Source: Micromonospora chokoriensis (GTDB lineage: Bacteria > Actinomycetota > Actinomycetes > Mycobacteriales > Micromonosporaceae). From it: 64,000 nt of DNA. The notes beneath the pieces were generated by a model. The model ran no database searches and was not told where the DNA came from. It saw only the letters and a list, made by a program, of their open reading frames with translations. The position numbers were made by a program, and so were the translations under genes. Location of the stretch: positions 79,468-143,467 of the forward strand of contig NZ_JOAN01000024.1 in assembly GCF_000718555.1 (NCBI RefSeq), given 5' to 3'. Positions 54,535 to 64,000 of the stretch are shown piece after piece; position 1 is the first letter of the stretch; each line of letters begins with the position of its first letter.

Positions 54535-54915
54535 CCTAACGTGGACGGCCCAGTTGAACGGCCTGCTGGGCCGGGTGCACCGCCCCAAGCACCGCTTACC
54601 GCGATGCTCACCGAGGCCGAACTGCGGATACTGGGCAGTTGCGCGGGACGGCCGGCTGGGCAGGGCCGCCCCGGAGAGAGGCAGTTCGTCAAACTCAGTG
54701 AGAGCTGCGCCCGTTCTTCCTCAACGCCTTTGTCCTCGCCGTGACGCTCCCGCCAGAGCACACCCTGCACTGGTCGATCTGGCGACGAACATCCCAAGCC
54801 CGAGCCCGCCGAGCCCAATACCAGCGCAGACAAGCCATGTGACGGTGGAGTATTAGGCCCGGTTCGGCCCGGCAAGGCCGGCGCGGCAGGCCACGGCGGC
54901 CGGGTTGTGGTGAGG
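54535..54915. other. Gene-free stretch between convergent genes
   Basis: 380 bp between the MFS gene and the convergent CDP-alcohol phosphatidyltransferase gene. Short frames exist but none has a ribosome-binding site or a recognisable family. I see nothing I can support. Confidence 0.5.
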
Positions 54916-55641
54916 TCAGAGCAGCGAGGCGCGGGCGGAAAAGGCGATGCTGACGAGAAGGAAGCCGCCGTTGATAGCGGTGAACGTAACGATCACCCAG
55001 AGGATGAGTGCGGGGGAGAAGGTTAGTACCACCGCGGTCACAAAGATCACGGCGCCATAGTCGCGGACTAGCTTCGCCAACCGGACAGGCAGTGAGGTCG
55101 AGGTGACCATGCTTGCCGCGTTCGGCCCGGCCTGCATCACCGCGGTGACCAGGTTGACCATCCATGTGCCGGCAAAGACCGCGATCAGCCAGGCCGGCGT
55201 CGCCGGTCGTTGCGCCACTGCGGTCGCGCATAGCGCGGCGACCAAGGCGATCTGCGCGGCCACATCGCACAGCACGTCCACTCGTCCTCCGGCGGCGGTG
55301 CGCTGGTCCGTCACCCGGGCCAACTGCCCATCTGCACAGTCCAAAGAGTACGCGACCTGCCAGCCGATCAGTGCGACCAGCCCGACCACCCAGGCCGGCA
55401 CCTGCCCGGCAGCGACCTTACCAGCGAGCGCCACCGCGGTGACCGAGGTGGCCAGCCCAAGTATCAGGTTGGTGAGGCTCAGCGCGGTTGGGCGCAGCCC
55501 GAGCCGGTGCGCAGCGACCGCGAATGCGGCACCTAGCCACTGGCTAATCAACTCGCTGAACAGGCCGCCCCCTCGGTTTGCCCTGTGAAAGTCGACTACT
55601 GTGGGGCGGAACGGCTCAGCCGAGGTGATCGCGGATTGCAT
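54916..55641 (-). CDS. CDP-alcohol phosphatidyltransferase family protein
   Basis: 241 residues with six or so helices and the complete CDP-OH-P motif DCADGQLAR ... GRVDVLCD, so the enzyme should be active in transferring a phosphatidyl or related phospho-group from a CDP-linked donor to an alcohol. ATG 55641 (MQSAITSAEPF) is chosen; upstream codons up to 55764 are not protein-like. GC content is back to the chromosomal level. It could belong to the cluster (cytidine-nucleotide chemistry) or be an unrelated lipid gene. Confidence 0.85.
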   Translation of the reverse strand: MQSAITSAEPFRPTVVDFHRANRGGGLFSELISQWLGAAFAVAAHRLGLRPTALSLTNLILGLATSVTAVALAGKVAAGQVPAWVVGLVALIGWQVAYSLDCADGQLARVTDQRTAAGGRVDVLCDVAAQIALVAALCATAVAQRPATPAWLIAVFAGTWMVNLVTAVMQAGPNAASMVTSTSLPVRLAKLVRDYGAVIFVTAVVLTFSPALILWVIVTFTAINGGFLLVSIAFSARASLL

Positions 55642-55770
55642 TGGCGTAGTGTGCCAGGCGTTCAAGTGCCTCTGTAGTCGACCGTGCCAGGTGACCCAGA
55701 AGAGGGTCTGCTGCACCGACAGGTGAAGTCCCTCTGGGCGAGGTTCCACCCCGGGACCGGACACCGGGGT

Positions 55771-55910
55771 TTATGCCGCGAGGGTGTGGGCTTGACGGTA
55801 GCAGGCGCGCGCTTCGTGGGGCGTGCGGCGGTTGAGTGTCGAGTGTAGACGCTGGTGTTTGTAGTAGGTGAGGTAGGCGAAGATGTCTCGGCGGGCCTGC
55901 TCTCGGGTGA
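55771..55910 (-). pseudogene. IS3-family transposase (OrfB) C-terminal remnant
   Basis: About 45 codons match the end of an IS3-type integrase core: FAYLTYYKHQRLHSTLNRRT then PHEARACY. The rest of the element is missing. Confidence 0.75.
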
Positions 55911-56029
55911 TGTTGGACATCGAAAAACCCAAAGTAACTCTTCGGGTGTGCATAACGGGATTCGGCGCGAACCCCCTGATCGGCAACCCCACCGCTGCCG
56001 ACAAGTTCGCCTGGGCGGTCAGAAATGGA

Positions 56030-56340
56030 TTGACGTGCTGCGCCTGGTGGCGACGCGGCCACGGTCACCGCCGAGCAGCTGCGCGACATTGTGGGGCGGC
56101 TGATCGCGGCCGGGCAGTGGCAGCCCGGTGACCTGGAGATCCTGGTCGTGGCCGACGCCGGCTACGACGCGCCGGCTCGCGTTTCTCCTGCGTGATCTGC
56201 CCGTGCAGGTCCTCGCGCGGATGCGCTCCGACCGGGTACTACGCCGGGTAATGCCACCTCGGTGTGGCCTAGGTGCCGATCCGGCGGGGCTGAGCTGTCC
56301 CGACCCTGGCCCGGTCAACTGCGGAAACTTGAACTCGCTG
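56030..56340 (+). pseudogene. DDE transposase remnant (IS701/IS4-like) with frameshift
   Basis: Frames around 56067-56250 encode TAEQLRDIVGRLIAAGQW, ILVVADAGYDAP and, after a shift near 56170, LAFLLRDLPVQVLARMRSDR. The DAGYD block carries a DDE Asp. Both ends are missing. Confidence 0.75.
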
Positions 56341-56423
56341 TAGTTCACCTCGGATCCCCCCCCTCGAACCGGATTGCGGCGGGTACCCGCTACCGCCCGG
56401 TTGAATCGGCGGTTCGCCCGCTC

Positions 56424-57107
56424 TCAGCGTGGTGGGGGAGGGCGGTGGGTGATACGTCGGGTCACCCGCGAGTGGTACAGGCCGGCGCTGGTGATGGCGT
56501 AGAAGACCGGAAGGAGGAGGAAGATGACCAGGCCGATCAAGGGCGCCACCAGGTAGCCGACCAGCCCCGCGAGGAGGTACAGGACGACCCCGGCGAGGGC
56601 CCGGAACCGCTCGACGTGAAAGAAGCCACCCTTAGCCTGGTCCTTCAGCAGGTCGGGTTTGCGGGCCAGGTAGTGGTAGAACGCCAGCCACGTCGCGCAC
56701 AGCAACGCGCCGATCAGCGCGTAGAAGGCGATGGCCACACGCTGGTCCACGTTGTTGTGCTCCTGGAGTGCGTGCGACACGACGACCGTCGGAAACGGCA
56801 GCAGCGCCGTGCTGAACAGTACGAGGAGGTTCATCCAGTGCAGGCCGCGATCGACCTGCTGAATGCGGTTGAATGCCGCCTTGTGGTTGAGCCAGACGAC
56901 GGCCACATACGAGTAGGACGCGAGATAGGCGACGTACGACGGCCACTGCTCCAGCAAGCCGGACAGGAGGCGGCCCGGCGGGACGTCCGGCACCCGGAGG
57001 TCCAGGACCAGCAGCGTGATGATGATGGCGAAGATCGCGTCGCTGAACGCGACGGCACGGCTGGTGTCCGATCGGTTGCCTAGGTCCGTGTCTGGCCCAC
57101 TCACCAA
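56424..57107 (-). CDS. TMEM175-like (DUF1211) potassium channel family protein
   Basis: 227 residues, six hydrophobic helices. The first helix has the family FSD filter motif: AFSDAIFAIIITLLVLDLRV. Bacterial members have one six-helix repeat and assemble as tetramers conducting K+. GTG or ATG near 57107; the ATG gives MVSGPDTD. It stands alone, with 137 bp to the next gene. Confidence 0.88.
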   Translation of the reverse strand: MVSGPDTDLGNRSDTSRAVAFSDAIFAIIITLLVLDLRVPDVPPGRLLSGLLEQWPSYVAYLASYSYVAVVWLNHKAAFNRIQQVDRGLHWMNLLVLFSTALLPFPTVVVSHALQEHNNVDQRVAIAFYALIGALLCATWLAFYHYLARKPDLLKDQAKGGFFHVERFRALAGVVLYLLAGLVGYLVAPLIGLVIFLLLPVFYAITSAGLYHSRVTRRITHRPPPPR

Positions 57108-57244
57108 GTGCGCCTACCCAGGGTCGTCCGCGGCAAACAGCTGGGCAGCTCGGTTCGCGAATGCATGGCGCCTGCAGATCGATGCCTCCCGACACGCCGC
57201 ATCCGGCTACCGGGCGCGCCGTGGTAGCCGGATGCGGTTGGCAG

Positions 57245-58420
57245 TCAGGGTTTGAGGACGACCTTCTCGCAGTGGTCCTGCTTGTTCTTGAAGATCTCGA
57301 AGCCGCGTTCTGCCTGGTCGAGCGGCAGGGTGTGGGTGATGACCCGGGTTGGATCGATCTCCCCGCGTTCGATGCGCTGCAGCAGCGGATTCATGTAGCG
57401 CTGCACGTGGCATTGACCGGTACGCAGGGTCAGCGCTCGGTTCATCCACGCCCCGGCCGGAAACTTGTCGAGGAAGCCCCCGTACACGCCGATCACCGAC
57501 ACGATGCCGCCGCTGCGGCACGACAGGATCGCCTGCCGCAGCGCGTGCGGGCGCTCGGTCTCCGAGCGGACTGCCTGCTTGACCCGGTCGTAGGCGTGAA
57601 TGTGCGCGCTGCCGTGGCTGGCTTCCATGCCGACCGCGTCGATGCACTTGTCTGGTCCCCGCCCACCGGTCAGTTCCAGCAGCCGGGATCGCACGTCCAC
57701 CTCCTCGAAGTTCACCGGTGTGTGGCCCGCCCGTTCGGCCATCTGTAGCCGGTAGGGCTCCTTGTCGATGGCGATGACCTTCGCGGCGCCGAGCACGCGA
57801 GCGCTGTCCATCGCGAACTGGCCGACCGGGCCAGCGCCCCACACCGCCACCACGTCGGTGGACTGGATGTCGCACATCTCGGCGCCCATGTAACCGGTGG
57901 GCAGGATGTCGGAGAGGAACAACACCTGCTCGTCGGTCAGGTCGGACTCGATCTTTAGCGGGCCGACGTCGGCGAACGGCACCCGAGCGTACTGCGCCTG
58001 ACCACCGGCGAAGCCGCCGGTGAGATGCGAATAGCCGAAGATTCCGGCGACCGGGTGACCGAACATCTTCTCGGCGATCCCGGCGTTGGGGTTGGAGTTC
58101 TCGCAGCAGGAGTACAGCTCGGCGGCGCAGGCGCCACACGCGCCGCAGGCGATGGGGAACGGCACGACGACGCGATCACCCACGCGCAGCCGACCCGGAT
58201 CTACGCCCTGGCCGACCTCGATCACCTCGCCCATGAACTCGTGGCCCATGATGTCGCCGTCCTGCATGGTGGGCACGTACCCATCGAGCAGGTGTAGGTC
58301 CGAGCCGCAGATCGCCGTGGAGGTGATCCGTACGATGGCGTCGCGGTCGTTGAGGATCTTCGGATCTGGTACGTCGCGGACCTCGACCTTGTTGCGGCCG
58401 GCCCAGGTGTTCGCCCTCAC
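57245..58420 (-). CDS. Zinc-dependent alcohol dehydrogenase (formaldehyde dehydrogenase-like)
   Basis: 391 residues. The catalytic zinc site has ICGSD and MGHEFMGEV, the structural zinc loop is [15 protein letters not shown], and the NAD-binding motif is WGAGPVGQ. The insertions resemble glutathione-independent formaldehyde dehydrogenases. GTG start overlapping the SRPBCC gene stop (GTGA) shows translational coupling. Confidence 0.92.
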   Translation of the reverse strand: MRANTWAGRNKVEVRDVPDPKILNDRDAIVRITSTAICGSDLHLLDGYVPTMQDGDIMGHEFMGEVIEVGQGVDPGRLRVGDRVVVPFPIACGACGACAAELYSCCENSNPNAGIAEKMFGHPVAGIFGYSHLTGGFAGGQAQYARVPFADVGPLKIESDLTDEQVLFLSDILPTGYMGAEMCDIQSTDVVAVWGAGPVGQFAMDSARVLGAAKVIAIDKEPYRLQMAERAGHTPVNFEEVDVRSRLLELTGGRGPDKCIDAVGMEASHGSAHIHAYDRVKQAVRSETERPHALRQAILSCRSGGIVSVIGVYGGFLDKFPAGAWMNRALTLRTGQCHVQRYMNPLLQRIERGEIDPTRVITHTLPLDQAERGFEIFKNKQDHCEKVVLKP

Positions 58421-58959
58421 GCGTCCGCCCCCTTAGCGAGCTCGGAGTCCGACAGCGGTTGCGCCGGACGCTGCGGGAACTCCTTGCGGGCCCGCTTGCC
58501 CCACGGGGCACCGTCGGATCGGACCACCTGGCCGGTCTCCATCACCTGCTTGAGTCGGCGCAGGTCGTCGTCGAGCTGCTGGTGCGGTTCCTCGCCGAAG
58601 TACCTGGCCACGGCCTTGCCGATCGCACCGCCCGGGATGTCGTACGACAGAACGACGTGCACCTCGGTGCTCACCCCGTCCGGGGCGGGCACAAACCGGA
58701 CCGTACCGGCGTTCGGCACATCCGCTTTCCCGGTCGACCGCCACGCGATCGTCTCGCCGGGTGCCTCGTCGACGATTTCCGCGTCCCACTCGACATTCTT
58801 GCCGAACGGAGCGGTGGCGGACCAGTGGCTCGTGCGATCACCGGTGGTGCGGATCTCCTCAAGGTGGGCCATGAACGTCGGGAGGTTGCCCAGGTCGCGC
58901 CAGAACGCGTAGACCTTGGGTGGGGGTTTGCGGATGGTTGTCGTGGCCGTCAGCTCCAT
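58417..58959 (-). CDS. SRPBCC family (START-like) protein
   Basis: 180 residues. The N-terminus [19 protein letters not shown] and blocks such as [26 protein letters not shown] mark a polyketide cyclase/START-like fold that binds a hydrophobic ligand. GGAGGATC precedes the ATG. It is the first gene of a two-gene operon with the zinc dehydrogenase; such pairs are common in actinobacterial stress loci. Confidence 0.88.
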   Translation of the reverse strand: MELTATTTIRKPPPKVYAFWRDLGNLPTFMAHLEEIRTTGDRTSHWSATAPFGKNVEWDAEIVDEAPGETIAWRSTGKADVPNAGTVRFVPAPDGVSTEVHVVLSYDIPGGAIGKAVARYFGEEPHQQLDDDLRRLKQVMETGQVVRSDGAPWGKRARKEFPQRPAQPLSDSELAKGADA

Positions 58960-59651
58960 AGATCCTCCTTCGCGTAAGCCTCGTACCGCCCTGATCCCTT
59001 TTCGCCCGGGCGGCCTGCACGGCGGTCAGCAGGTCCACCACCGTGATCCCGACGACGGCACCAGTGACACCGACGAGACGACGCGGCTCGTCAAGAGCCC
59101 GGCCGCGTGTACCAACTCCTGCACCCCGACCAGGGGCACCACCGTCCGTGACGTCGGGGAGTCGTCCACTCCGCTGATCCGGCGCATCGGGTCCGGTGCC
59201 GCCAGCTGTGCCACGCCAGACCGAGACTCACCCAGCCGAGCCCCCGCCGCTGAATCTCGTCCTGCCTGGCCTTTACTGCCTCTCGGGTTGCTAGTTGAGT
59301 CCTCCGTATCCGGTCGCACCGGCCGCGTATTCCGGTTCGCGACGGTCCGGGCGCGACCCGTAAATGCCCGGATACCCCTTGGAAACCACCTCAACCCGCC
59401 CATCGGCCGCAGTATGGAGGCGATCCCTGTCCCGCTGCGCAGCACGGCGTCGCGGCCGATCACCAGCACCGGTACGGCCAGCCAAGCGACCAGGTCGTCG
59501 GTCACAGACCTGCCGTGCGCCCGTACCGCGTACGCCAGCCGCCGGAGGCCGACCGGCTGCTGGACACCGGCCAACCGTCGCTTTGGACGGGTCTACCAGC
59601 CGTTGCTCGGCGGGAGCGGAGGCATTTCGGGCGGGGGATAACCGCCACCAC
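58960..59651. other. Stretch of about 690 bp with no supported gene
   Basis: Open frames on both strands (for example 59026-59574 minus) lack a ribosome-binding site and resemble no family I know. It may be a decayed region. It presumably holds the promoter of the SRPBCC operon near 58970-59050. Confidence 0.5.
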
Positions 59652-59687
59652 GGCTCAGGGCCGGCCTGATGCTCCCGGCCCTGAGCC
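59652..59687 (-). terminator. Hairpin terminator after the PfpI-family gene
   Basis: A perfect 13-bp stem, GGCTCAGGGCCGG (59652-59664) with 59675-59687, and a 10-nt loop. It starts seven bases beyond the stop codon of the minus-strand gene at 59694. Confidence 0.75.
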
Positions 59688-59693
59688 CCGTTG

Positions 59694-60275
59694 TTAGGCC
59701 GTCGCCATCTGGCGGACGTCTTCGCCCTGGGCGAACTCCTCGACCATCTTTGCGCAGAAGGCCGGAAGGTCGCTGGGGTTGCGGCTGGTGACGAGGCCGT
59801 TGTCGACCTGCACCTGTTGGTCGACCCAGTTCCCGCCAGCGTTGCGGATGTCTGTGCGCAGGCTGGGGAATGAGGTGAGAGTCCGGCCGTTGACCATGCC
59901 GGTCTCGACCAACGACCAGGGGCCGTGGCAGATCGCCGCCACCGGCTTCTGTTGCTGAAAGAACGCCCGGACGAAGTCCATCGCCTGCGGGTTCATCCGG
60001 AGCCGGTCGGGGTTGACCGTCCCACCCGGCAGCAACAGGGCGTCGTAGTCGGCCGCATTGGCCTCGTTCACAGTCCGATCCACCCGATAGTGGTTGGCCG
60101 GGTTGATGTCTTGGTTCATCGATTGGATCTCGCCGGATTGCAACGAGATCAGGTGGACCTCGGCTCCCGCCTGCTCTGCGGCGGCTCGGGACTGCGTGTA
60201 TTCCACGTCCTCCACCCCGTCGGCGGCAAGGCAAGCGACTCGCTTGCCGGTCAGTGGCTGCTGGCTCTGCGCCAT
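59694..60275 (-). CDS. DJ-1/PfpI family protein (type 1 glutamine amidotransferase fold)
   Basis: 193 residues. The nucleophile elbow is AICHGPW (C116-H117), with the acidic partner in DGVEDVE near residue 21-24. Members act as proteases, glyoxalases or protein deglycases under stress. ATG 60275 (MAQSQQPLTG) follows GGGGGAGG; longer starts give no family similarity. It is divergent from the aldo/keto reductase gene, with 225 bp between. Confidence 0.92.
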   Translation of the reverse strand: MAQSQQPLTGKRVACLAADGVEDVEYTQSRAAAEQAGAEVHLISLQSGEIQSMNQDINPANHYRVDRTVNEANAADYDALLLPGGTVNPDRLRMNPQAMDFVRAFFQQQKPVAAICHGPWSLVETGMVNGRTLTSFPSLRTDIRNAGGNWVDQQVQVDNGLVTSRNPSDLPAFCAKMVEEFAQGEDVRQMATA

Positions 60276-60500
60276 TTCGGCGGCCTCCCCCTCGTGGCGC
60301 CGCTCCGTCAGCGGCGTGTTGCTGGCTCGTTCCCAGCGCCAGCACGGGCAAACGGCCGGCGAAGCCCGCCTGACAATGGATAATTCGGGCCACCTGCTCG
60401 CCGCACAGCCGGCGCCTGTGGGAAGAGGCGTGTCATGGGCGTGTGCTGCCTGCCGCAGCGGGTAAGGCAGACAACCCACTCGTACCCGGGAAAGGCTGAC

Positions 60501-61343
60501 ATGACCCTCTCCAGCGATGCGATCGAGCTGCCGTCCGGCCAGGCCATGCCCGTGCTCGGCCAGGGAACCTGGTACCTCGGGGAACGTCCTGCAAGTCGGC
60601 AGGCCGAACTGACCGCCTTGCGTACCGGTCTCGACCTGGGCATGACCATGATCGACACTGCGGAGATGTACGGTGACGGCGCTTCCGAGGAACTCGTCGG
60701 CGAGGCGATTGTCGGACGCCGTGCCGATGTCTTTCTCGTAGACAAGGTGCTGCCATCCAACGCCAGCCGACAGGGAACCGTGCAGGCCTGTCGCCGCAGC
60801 CTGCAACGACTCGGCGTCGACCACATCGACCTCTACCTGCTGCACTGGCGCGGCACGCATCCACTCACGGAGACGATCGAGGCGTTCGCCGAACTCGTCG
60901 ACGCCGGCGACATCGGACAGTGGGGCGTGAGCAACTTTGATCTTTCGGACATGACGGACCTCCTTGAGGCGGGCGGAAACGCCTGCGCGACGAATCAGAT
61001 CTTGTACAACCTCACCCGTCGCGGTCCGGAGTACGACCTGCTGCCGTGGCTACGCGAGCACCGCATTCCGGTGATGGCGTACTCGCCGATCGAGCAGGGG
61101 CGGCTGCTCGGCCACCACCAGGTCGCGGAGGTCGCCGCCCGGAACGAGGCCACGCCCGCTCAGGTCGCGCTGGCCTGGCTGCTGCGGCAGGAGCTGGTCG
61201 CGGCCATCCCCCGATCGTCGAACCCCGAACACACCCGGGAGAACGCCGAAGCGCGCGACGTGCAGCTGACCGAGGAGGACGCGGCGGCACTCGACACGGC
61301 GTTCCCGCCGCCGGCCGGCCCGCAACCGCTGGAGATGTTGTAG
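60501..61343 (+). CDS. Aldo/keto reductase
   Basis: 280 residues, TIM-barrel. The catalytic tetrad is visible: Asp and Tyr in MIDTAEMYG (D52, Y57), Lys in VDKVLPSN (K82) and His in LLHWRG (H115). NADPH-binding IPRSSNPEHTREN is near the end. ATG 60501 has GGGAAAGG upstream and is preferred to a start 66 bases earlier. Together with the divergent PfpI-like gene it may detoxify carbonyl compounds. Confidence 0.92.
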   Translation: MTLSSDAIELPSGQAMPVLGQGTWYLGERPASRQAELTALRTGLDLGMTMIDTAEMYGDGASEELVGEAIVGRRADVFLVDKVLPSNASRQGTVQACRRSLQRLGVDHIDLYLLHWRGTHPLTETIEAFAELVDAGDIGQWGVSNFDLSDMTDLLEAGGNACATNQILYNLTRRGPEYDLLPWLREHRIPVMAYSPIEQGRLLGHHQVAEVAARNEATPAQVALAWLLRQELVAAIPRSSNPEHTRENAEARDVQLTEEDAAALDTAFPPPAGPQPLEML

Positions 61344-61624
61344 GGCCAGCGGCCATTCCGGCGGGACCAGGCGAGATCGCGGTCTTGCTGCTGGCGCCAT
61401 GTCATCGGGGGTACCGGAAGTCCCAGGTGGACACGCCGACGACCGGCATCACGGGCATGGTCTGGTCCCACATCACCCTGACCAAGGAGCACTCGCTGTG
61501 TGCCAGAAATATGCTTCGGGGGATGCGCTGGAGGCGCTGTTCGAGGATGAGATTCCCGGTTCGAACCGCTCAACGCCATGGTCAGCGTGACTCACCATGA
61601 TGCTGGACGAGTCAGCTGACGGAC

Positions 61625-62539
61625 CTACCCGAGCAGCGCCGCCGCCGCGGCCAGGGTGGCCAGCGACAGCGTCGTGGTCACCACTACCGCCCGGTTGGCC
61701 ACCGCCTCGCCGACGCCGTACTCCTGGCCGAAGATGAACGTGTTCTGCGCTGTCGGTAGGCCCGCGCACACCACCACGGCGAGCAACTGCGGCGCGGATA
61801 GGTGCAAGGCCAGCCCGGCCGCGTACGCGATGACCGGCTGTGCGACGAGCTTCAGCGCGCTGATCACGGCCAGCTCGGCCGGCTCGGCCCGCGAGGGCAC
61901 CGTGTGGTGCAGCGACGCGCCGAGCGCGACCAGGGCGGCCGGAACCGCGGCGCCCGACAGCAGGGTGAGCGACGCGCCAGCCGCCGACGGCAGACGCAGG
62001 CCAGCAGCCGAGCACGCGACACCGAGCAACGACGCCAGGATCACAGGGTTGCGTACCGGCAGGGAGGCGATACGGCGGACCCGTACCCGCCCGGCCGGGT
62101 CGCTGTGCCGGTCCAGGGCAACCATGATCACGGGCGTCACCACCAGCACCTGCAGCAGCACCACCTCTGCCAGGAACGACACGTTGCCGAGAACCTGCGT
62201 TGCGATCGGGATGCCGAGGTTCGCAGAATTTACGTACCCGGCGGCCATGCCCCAGATCGGTCGTTCGTCGGGCTGGCGACCGAACAGCCAGCTCGCGCCG
62301 ACCCACCCGAACCCGACGACCGCGGCCGTGCTCACCCCAAAGGCGAGCAGCGAGCGGCCGGCGAACCCGGAGAGCGGCACTCGGGACAGGGCTAGGAACA
62401 GGGCGGACGGCATCGCAAGATGGAACACGAATCGGCCGAGCACCGACGACGCCGCCTCGTCCAGCAGGCCCCAACGACAGGCCGCGTAGCCGACCGCGGT
62501 AAGGATCCAGATCGGTGCGAACGCCGACACCAAGCTCAT
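61625..62539 (-). CDS. AEC family transporter (auxin efflux carrier-like permease)
   Basis: 304 residues, about ten membrane helices in the inverted-repeat AEC pattern. The first half contains GYVNSANLGIPIATQVLG and the second GLPTAQNTFIFGQEYGVG, both characteristic. The substrate is probably an organic acid. The 280 bp between the aldo/keto reductase stop and this gene's stop hold nothing I recognise. Confidence 0.9.
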   Translation of the reverse strand: MSLVSAFAPIWILTAVGYAACRWGLLDEAASSVLGRFVFHLAMPSALFLALSRVPLSGFAGRSLLAFGVSTAAVVGFGWVGASWLFGRQPDERPIWGMAAGYVNSANLGIPIATQVLGNVSFLAEVVLLQVLVVTPVIMVALDRHSDPAGRVRVRRIASLPVRNPVILASLLGVACSAAGLRLPSAAGASLTLLSGAAVPAALVALGASLHHTVPSRAEPAELAVISALKLVAQPVIAYAAGLALHLSAPQLLAVVVCAGLPTAQNTFIFGQEYGVGEAVANRAVVVTTTLSLATLAAAAALLG

Positions 62540-63469
62540 GCGGGCGTCACCGGGGGCGGGCGTCGCGCCGGCTCAGGGACTGGCGGGCGTCCGGGGCGTA
62601 CGAGTCGAGGAACCCGGCCAGACTCCACCCGGGCGAGGACGTCATCGACCTGCGCGGGGTGAGCCTGGTTGCCTAACACTCCACCGCGCTTTCGCCGGTC
62701 TTCAGATACACCGACGCGTCCAAGCTGCGTACCAAGCCGCCGGGCAGCCGGGGTTGTCCCCGTGTATGTCGACCCGGAAGCCACACGTTCAGCCTCGCAT
62801 CCCGCCCGGACCGCGCAAACATCCCGCTCATCCGCAACTTCACGGGGGTCATCCCCACGGCGCACATCTGCCGCTGACAAGGCGCCGCGGTCGTGAGCGT
62901 GCACCCGACCGACCGATGCGGCTGCGGGAGCCGGCGCTGGCGCCAACCAGAGCACTGGGCCGGCAGTTCACGATCGGTCGGCGGCCCGGTGCGAGCCCGG
63001 TTCAGGGGAAGCAGGTCGGGAGCAGTGGGGTGCCCTGAACGGCCTTGAAACTGCGTCCAACGGCATCGAACAGGGCTCAACTGCACCCACCCCTGCCTGC
63101 GGATCTGCGTTTTCGCAGGTCAGAGTCGGTGCGGCGTCCTGTTTCACCGCGGGGTGCTCTGCGGTTTCGGGCAGCAGTCAACCATCTCTATGTCCCCTGG
63201 CAGGGGAGTGCGCGCAGGTCACGGCGGCGAGGACCTGTCGGGTGGCATGGCCTTGCAACTGGGAGCAGATTGGGTACAGGTTGGCGAAGTGGTCAGCGCA
63301 TCCGAAATGCTCACCGATGTTGGACAGGTCGGCGGGCGTCGACCTGTGGTGATGCGGATCCGTCGGCTGACCCATTGTGGGCTCTCGGCTGTATGTCGGC
63401 ACAGGTTCGTGGTCGCCCAGCAGGTGGTAACTTACCGACCCCTTTTGTTGACGAGAAGCGAGATGTTGC
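62540..63469. other. Stretch of about 930 bp with no supported gene
   Basis: Several frames are open because of high GC, but none shows a recognisable family or good ribosome-binding site, and frames change every 100-200 bp as in decayed sequence. The last 60 bp (TTGTTGACGAGAAGCGAG just before 63470) probably carry the promoter and ribosome-binding site of the next gene. Confidence 0.5.
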
Positions 63470-63898
63470 GTGATCGACTCCCAAGCCGACACAGGTTCCT
63501 CTGCCGGCTCGAGGCTTCAGCGCCGCTGGATTGGCCTGGCTGCGGTGTTCCTTGTTCTGCTCGTTCTAGTAGGTGGCGCGGCGGTCTACTGGGAGCTGAA
63601 TGGCCGTGGGAATGAGGACCCCGGGGTGACGGGGTGCCGATCGGCTGGCGTGCTGGTTCGGGCCGAGCAAGGACAGGTCGCGTCCGCCGATGAGGTGCAG
63701 CGGGTGGGTGAGTTGTTCGAACGTTCTGCTCACGATGACCTGAAGTCTGCGGGCGTGTTCGCGGCGGGGATGGTGCAGCGTGTGCAGGACCCTCGCAACA
63801 TCGGGCCGGGAGCTGAGCTTCGCCGTGCCGAGTTGGGTCGAGCTATTCCCCGGATGATCGCTGCCTGTGAGAACCACCAGGTCACTGTCAGGGCCTAG
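63470..63898 (+). CDS. Small single-pass membrane protein, unknown function
   Basis: 142 residues starting at GTG 63470. One membrane helix (IGLAAVFLVLLVLVGGAAVYW) is followed by an extracytoplasmic domain of about 95 residues with two Cys (VTGCRSAGV, IAACENHQV) that could form a disulfide. No family is recognised. Coding quality is good, with helical heptads in the outer domain. Confidence 0.7.
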   Translation: MIDSQADTGSSAGSRLQRRWIGLAAVFLVLLVLVGGAAVYWELNGRGNEDPGVTGCRSAGVLVRAEQGQVASADEVQRVGELFERSAHDDLKSAGVFAAGMVQRVQDPRNIGPGAELRRAELGRAIPRMIAACENHQVTVRA

Positions 63899-63915
63899 GG
63901 CCTAGTAGTGCTTTG

Positions 63916-64000
63916 TTAGGTTCTGTGGCGTTTGTTGCGGTGTAACGGTTTCACGGGTTGGTGGCAGGTGATGCAGGCGCCGGTCCAGGTCGCGAGGAGT
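63916..64000 (-). CDS. 3' end of a probable transposase gene, runs off the window
   Basis: The last 27 codons read LLATWTGACITCHQPVKPLH then a basic end and TAA. A CxxC pair and basic tail at the C-terminus recall actinobacterial transposases, from memory. Too short for a firm family. Confidence 0.4.
   Translation of the reverse strand, partial: LLATWTGACITCHQPVKPLHRNKRHRT

Noticed and set aside
58916..59641. 241-codon plus-strand frame
   Set aside because: Begins inside the SRPBCC gene on the other strand, has no ribosome-binding site and no family similarity.
61344..61624. Possible small gene between the aldo/keto reductase and AEC genes
   Set aside because: Frames of about 60 codons with no ribosome-binding site or similarity; left as non-coding.
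62538..63038. 166-codon plus-strand frame after the AEC transporter
   Set aside because: Overlaps the transporter start, low-complexity Gly/Pro/Arg composition and no family match.
63178..63492. 104-codon minus-strand frame before the small membrane protein
   Set aside because: It covers the promoter and start of the plus-strand gene and has no recognisable domain or start signal.

Overview
The window is very GC-rich, with dense GTG/ATG starts, frequent 4-base stop/start overlaps, a CebR-type cellulose operator set, a conservon-type pair and mycothiol/F420-type enzymes. Together these point to a filamentous actinomycete, most likely Micromonosporaceae (Micromonospora-like). That placement rests on gene content and codon style, not on a database search.

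Region 1 (1-24.6 kb) looks like ordinary chromosome. It holds a truncated conservon pair (kinase-like CvnA plus roadblock CvnB). Next is a cellulose module: a GH1 beta-glucosidase and a secreted CBM2-GH48 exocellulase, with three near-perfect CebR-like palindromes between them. A run of housekeeping and redox genes follows (DUF3159, PAP2 phosphatase, mycothiol-dependent isomerase family, DUF1028, LtrA, LLM oxidoreductase, SDR). A minus-strand operon then encodes an FN3 protein, a MoxR ATPase, a DUF58 protein and a transglutaminase-fold protein, preceded by a TPR/proline-rich membrane protein.

Region 2 (24.6-37.7 kb) is a genomic island beside a tRNA-Leu(GAG). It begins with an AbrB-like regulator translationally coupled to a tyrosine recombinase. 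Defence content follows: an orphan type I-E-like CRISPR array (8 repeats, 7 spacers of 33 nt, no cas genes), a Gabija pair (gajA, gajB) coupled to a small unknown gene and a Mrr-like nuclease, an unknown gene, a fragment, and a protein with an Rx4H HEPN-like motif. The island ends in dead transposases and a decayed second copy of the AbrB gene start (about 290 bp imperfect direct repeat, 24.8 and 37.4 kb).

Region 3 (38.0-55.6 kb) is a biosynthetic gene cluster. It has a fossil condensation domain, a type II thioesterase, a caspase-fold-like protein with a zinc ribbon, an A-T NRPS, a P450 and an A-T-C NRPS. After these come a methyltransferase-like protein, an ATP-grasp ligase, two tandem dCTP-deaminase-like proteins with complementary losses of active-site residues, a free-standing AlaRS-like catalytic domain, an MFS exporter and a CDP-alcohol phosphatidyltransferase. 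The first half is high-GC and tightly coupled; the second half (48.4-54.5 kb) is visibly richer in A/T. I infer a short peptide, oxidised by the P450, released by a terminal C domain and possibly joined to a nucleotide-derived or aminoacyl partner. This combination is my main candidate for an undescribed system.

Region 4 (55.7-64 kb) starts with more transposase remnants. Chromosomal-looking stress and redox genes follow (TMEM175-like channel, SRPBCC protein coupled to a zinc alcohol dehydrogenase, PfpI/DJ-1 protein, aldo/keto reductase, AEC transporter), then a small membrane protein and the 3' end of a probable transposase running off the window.
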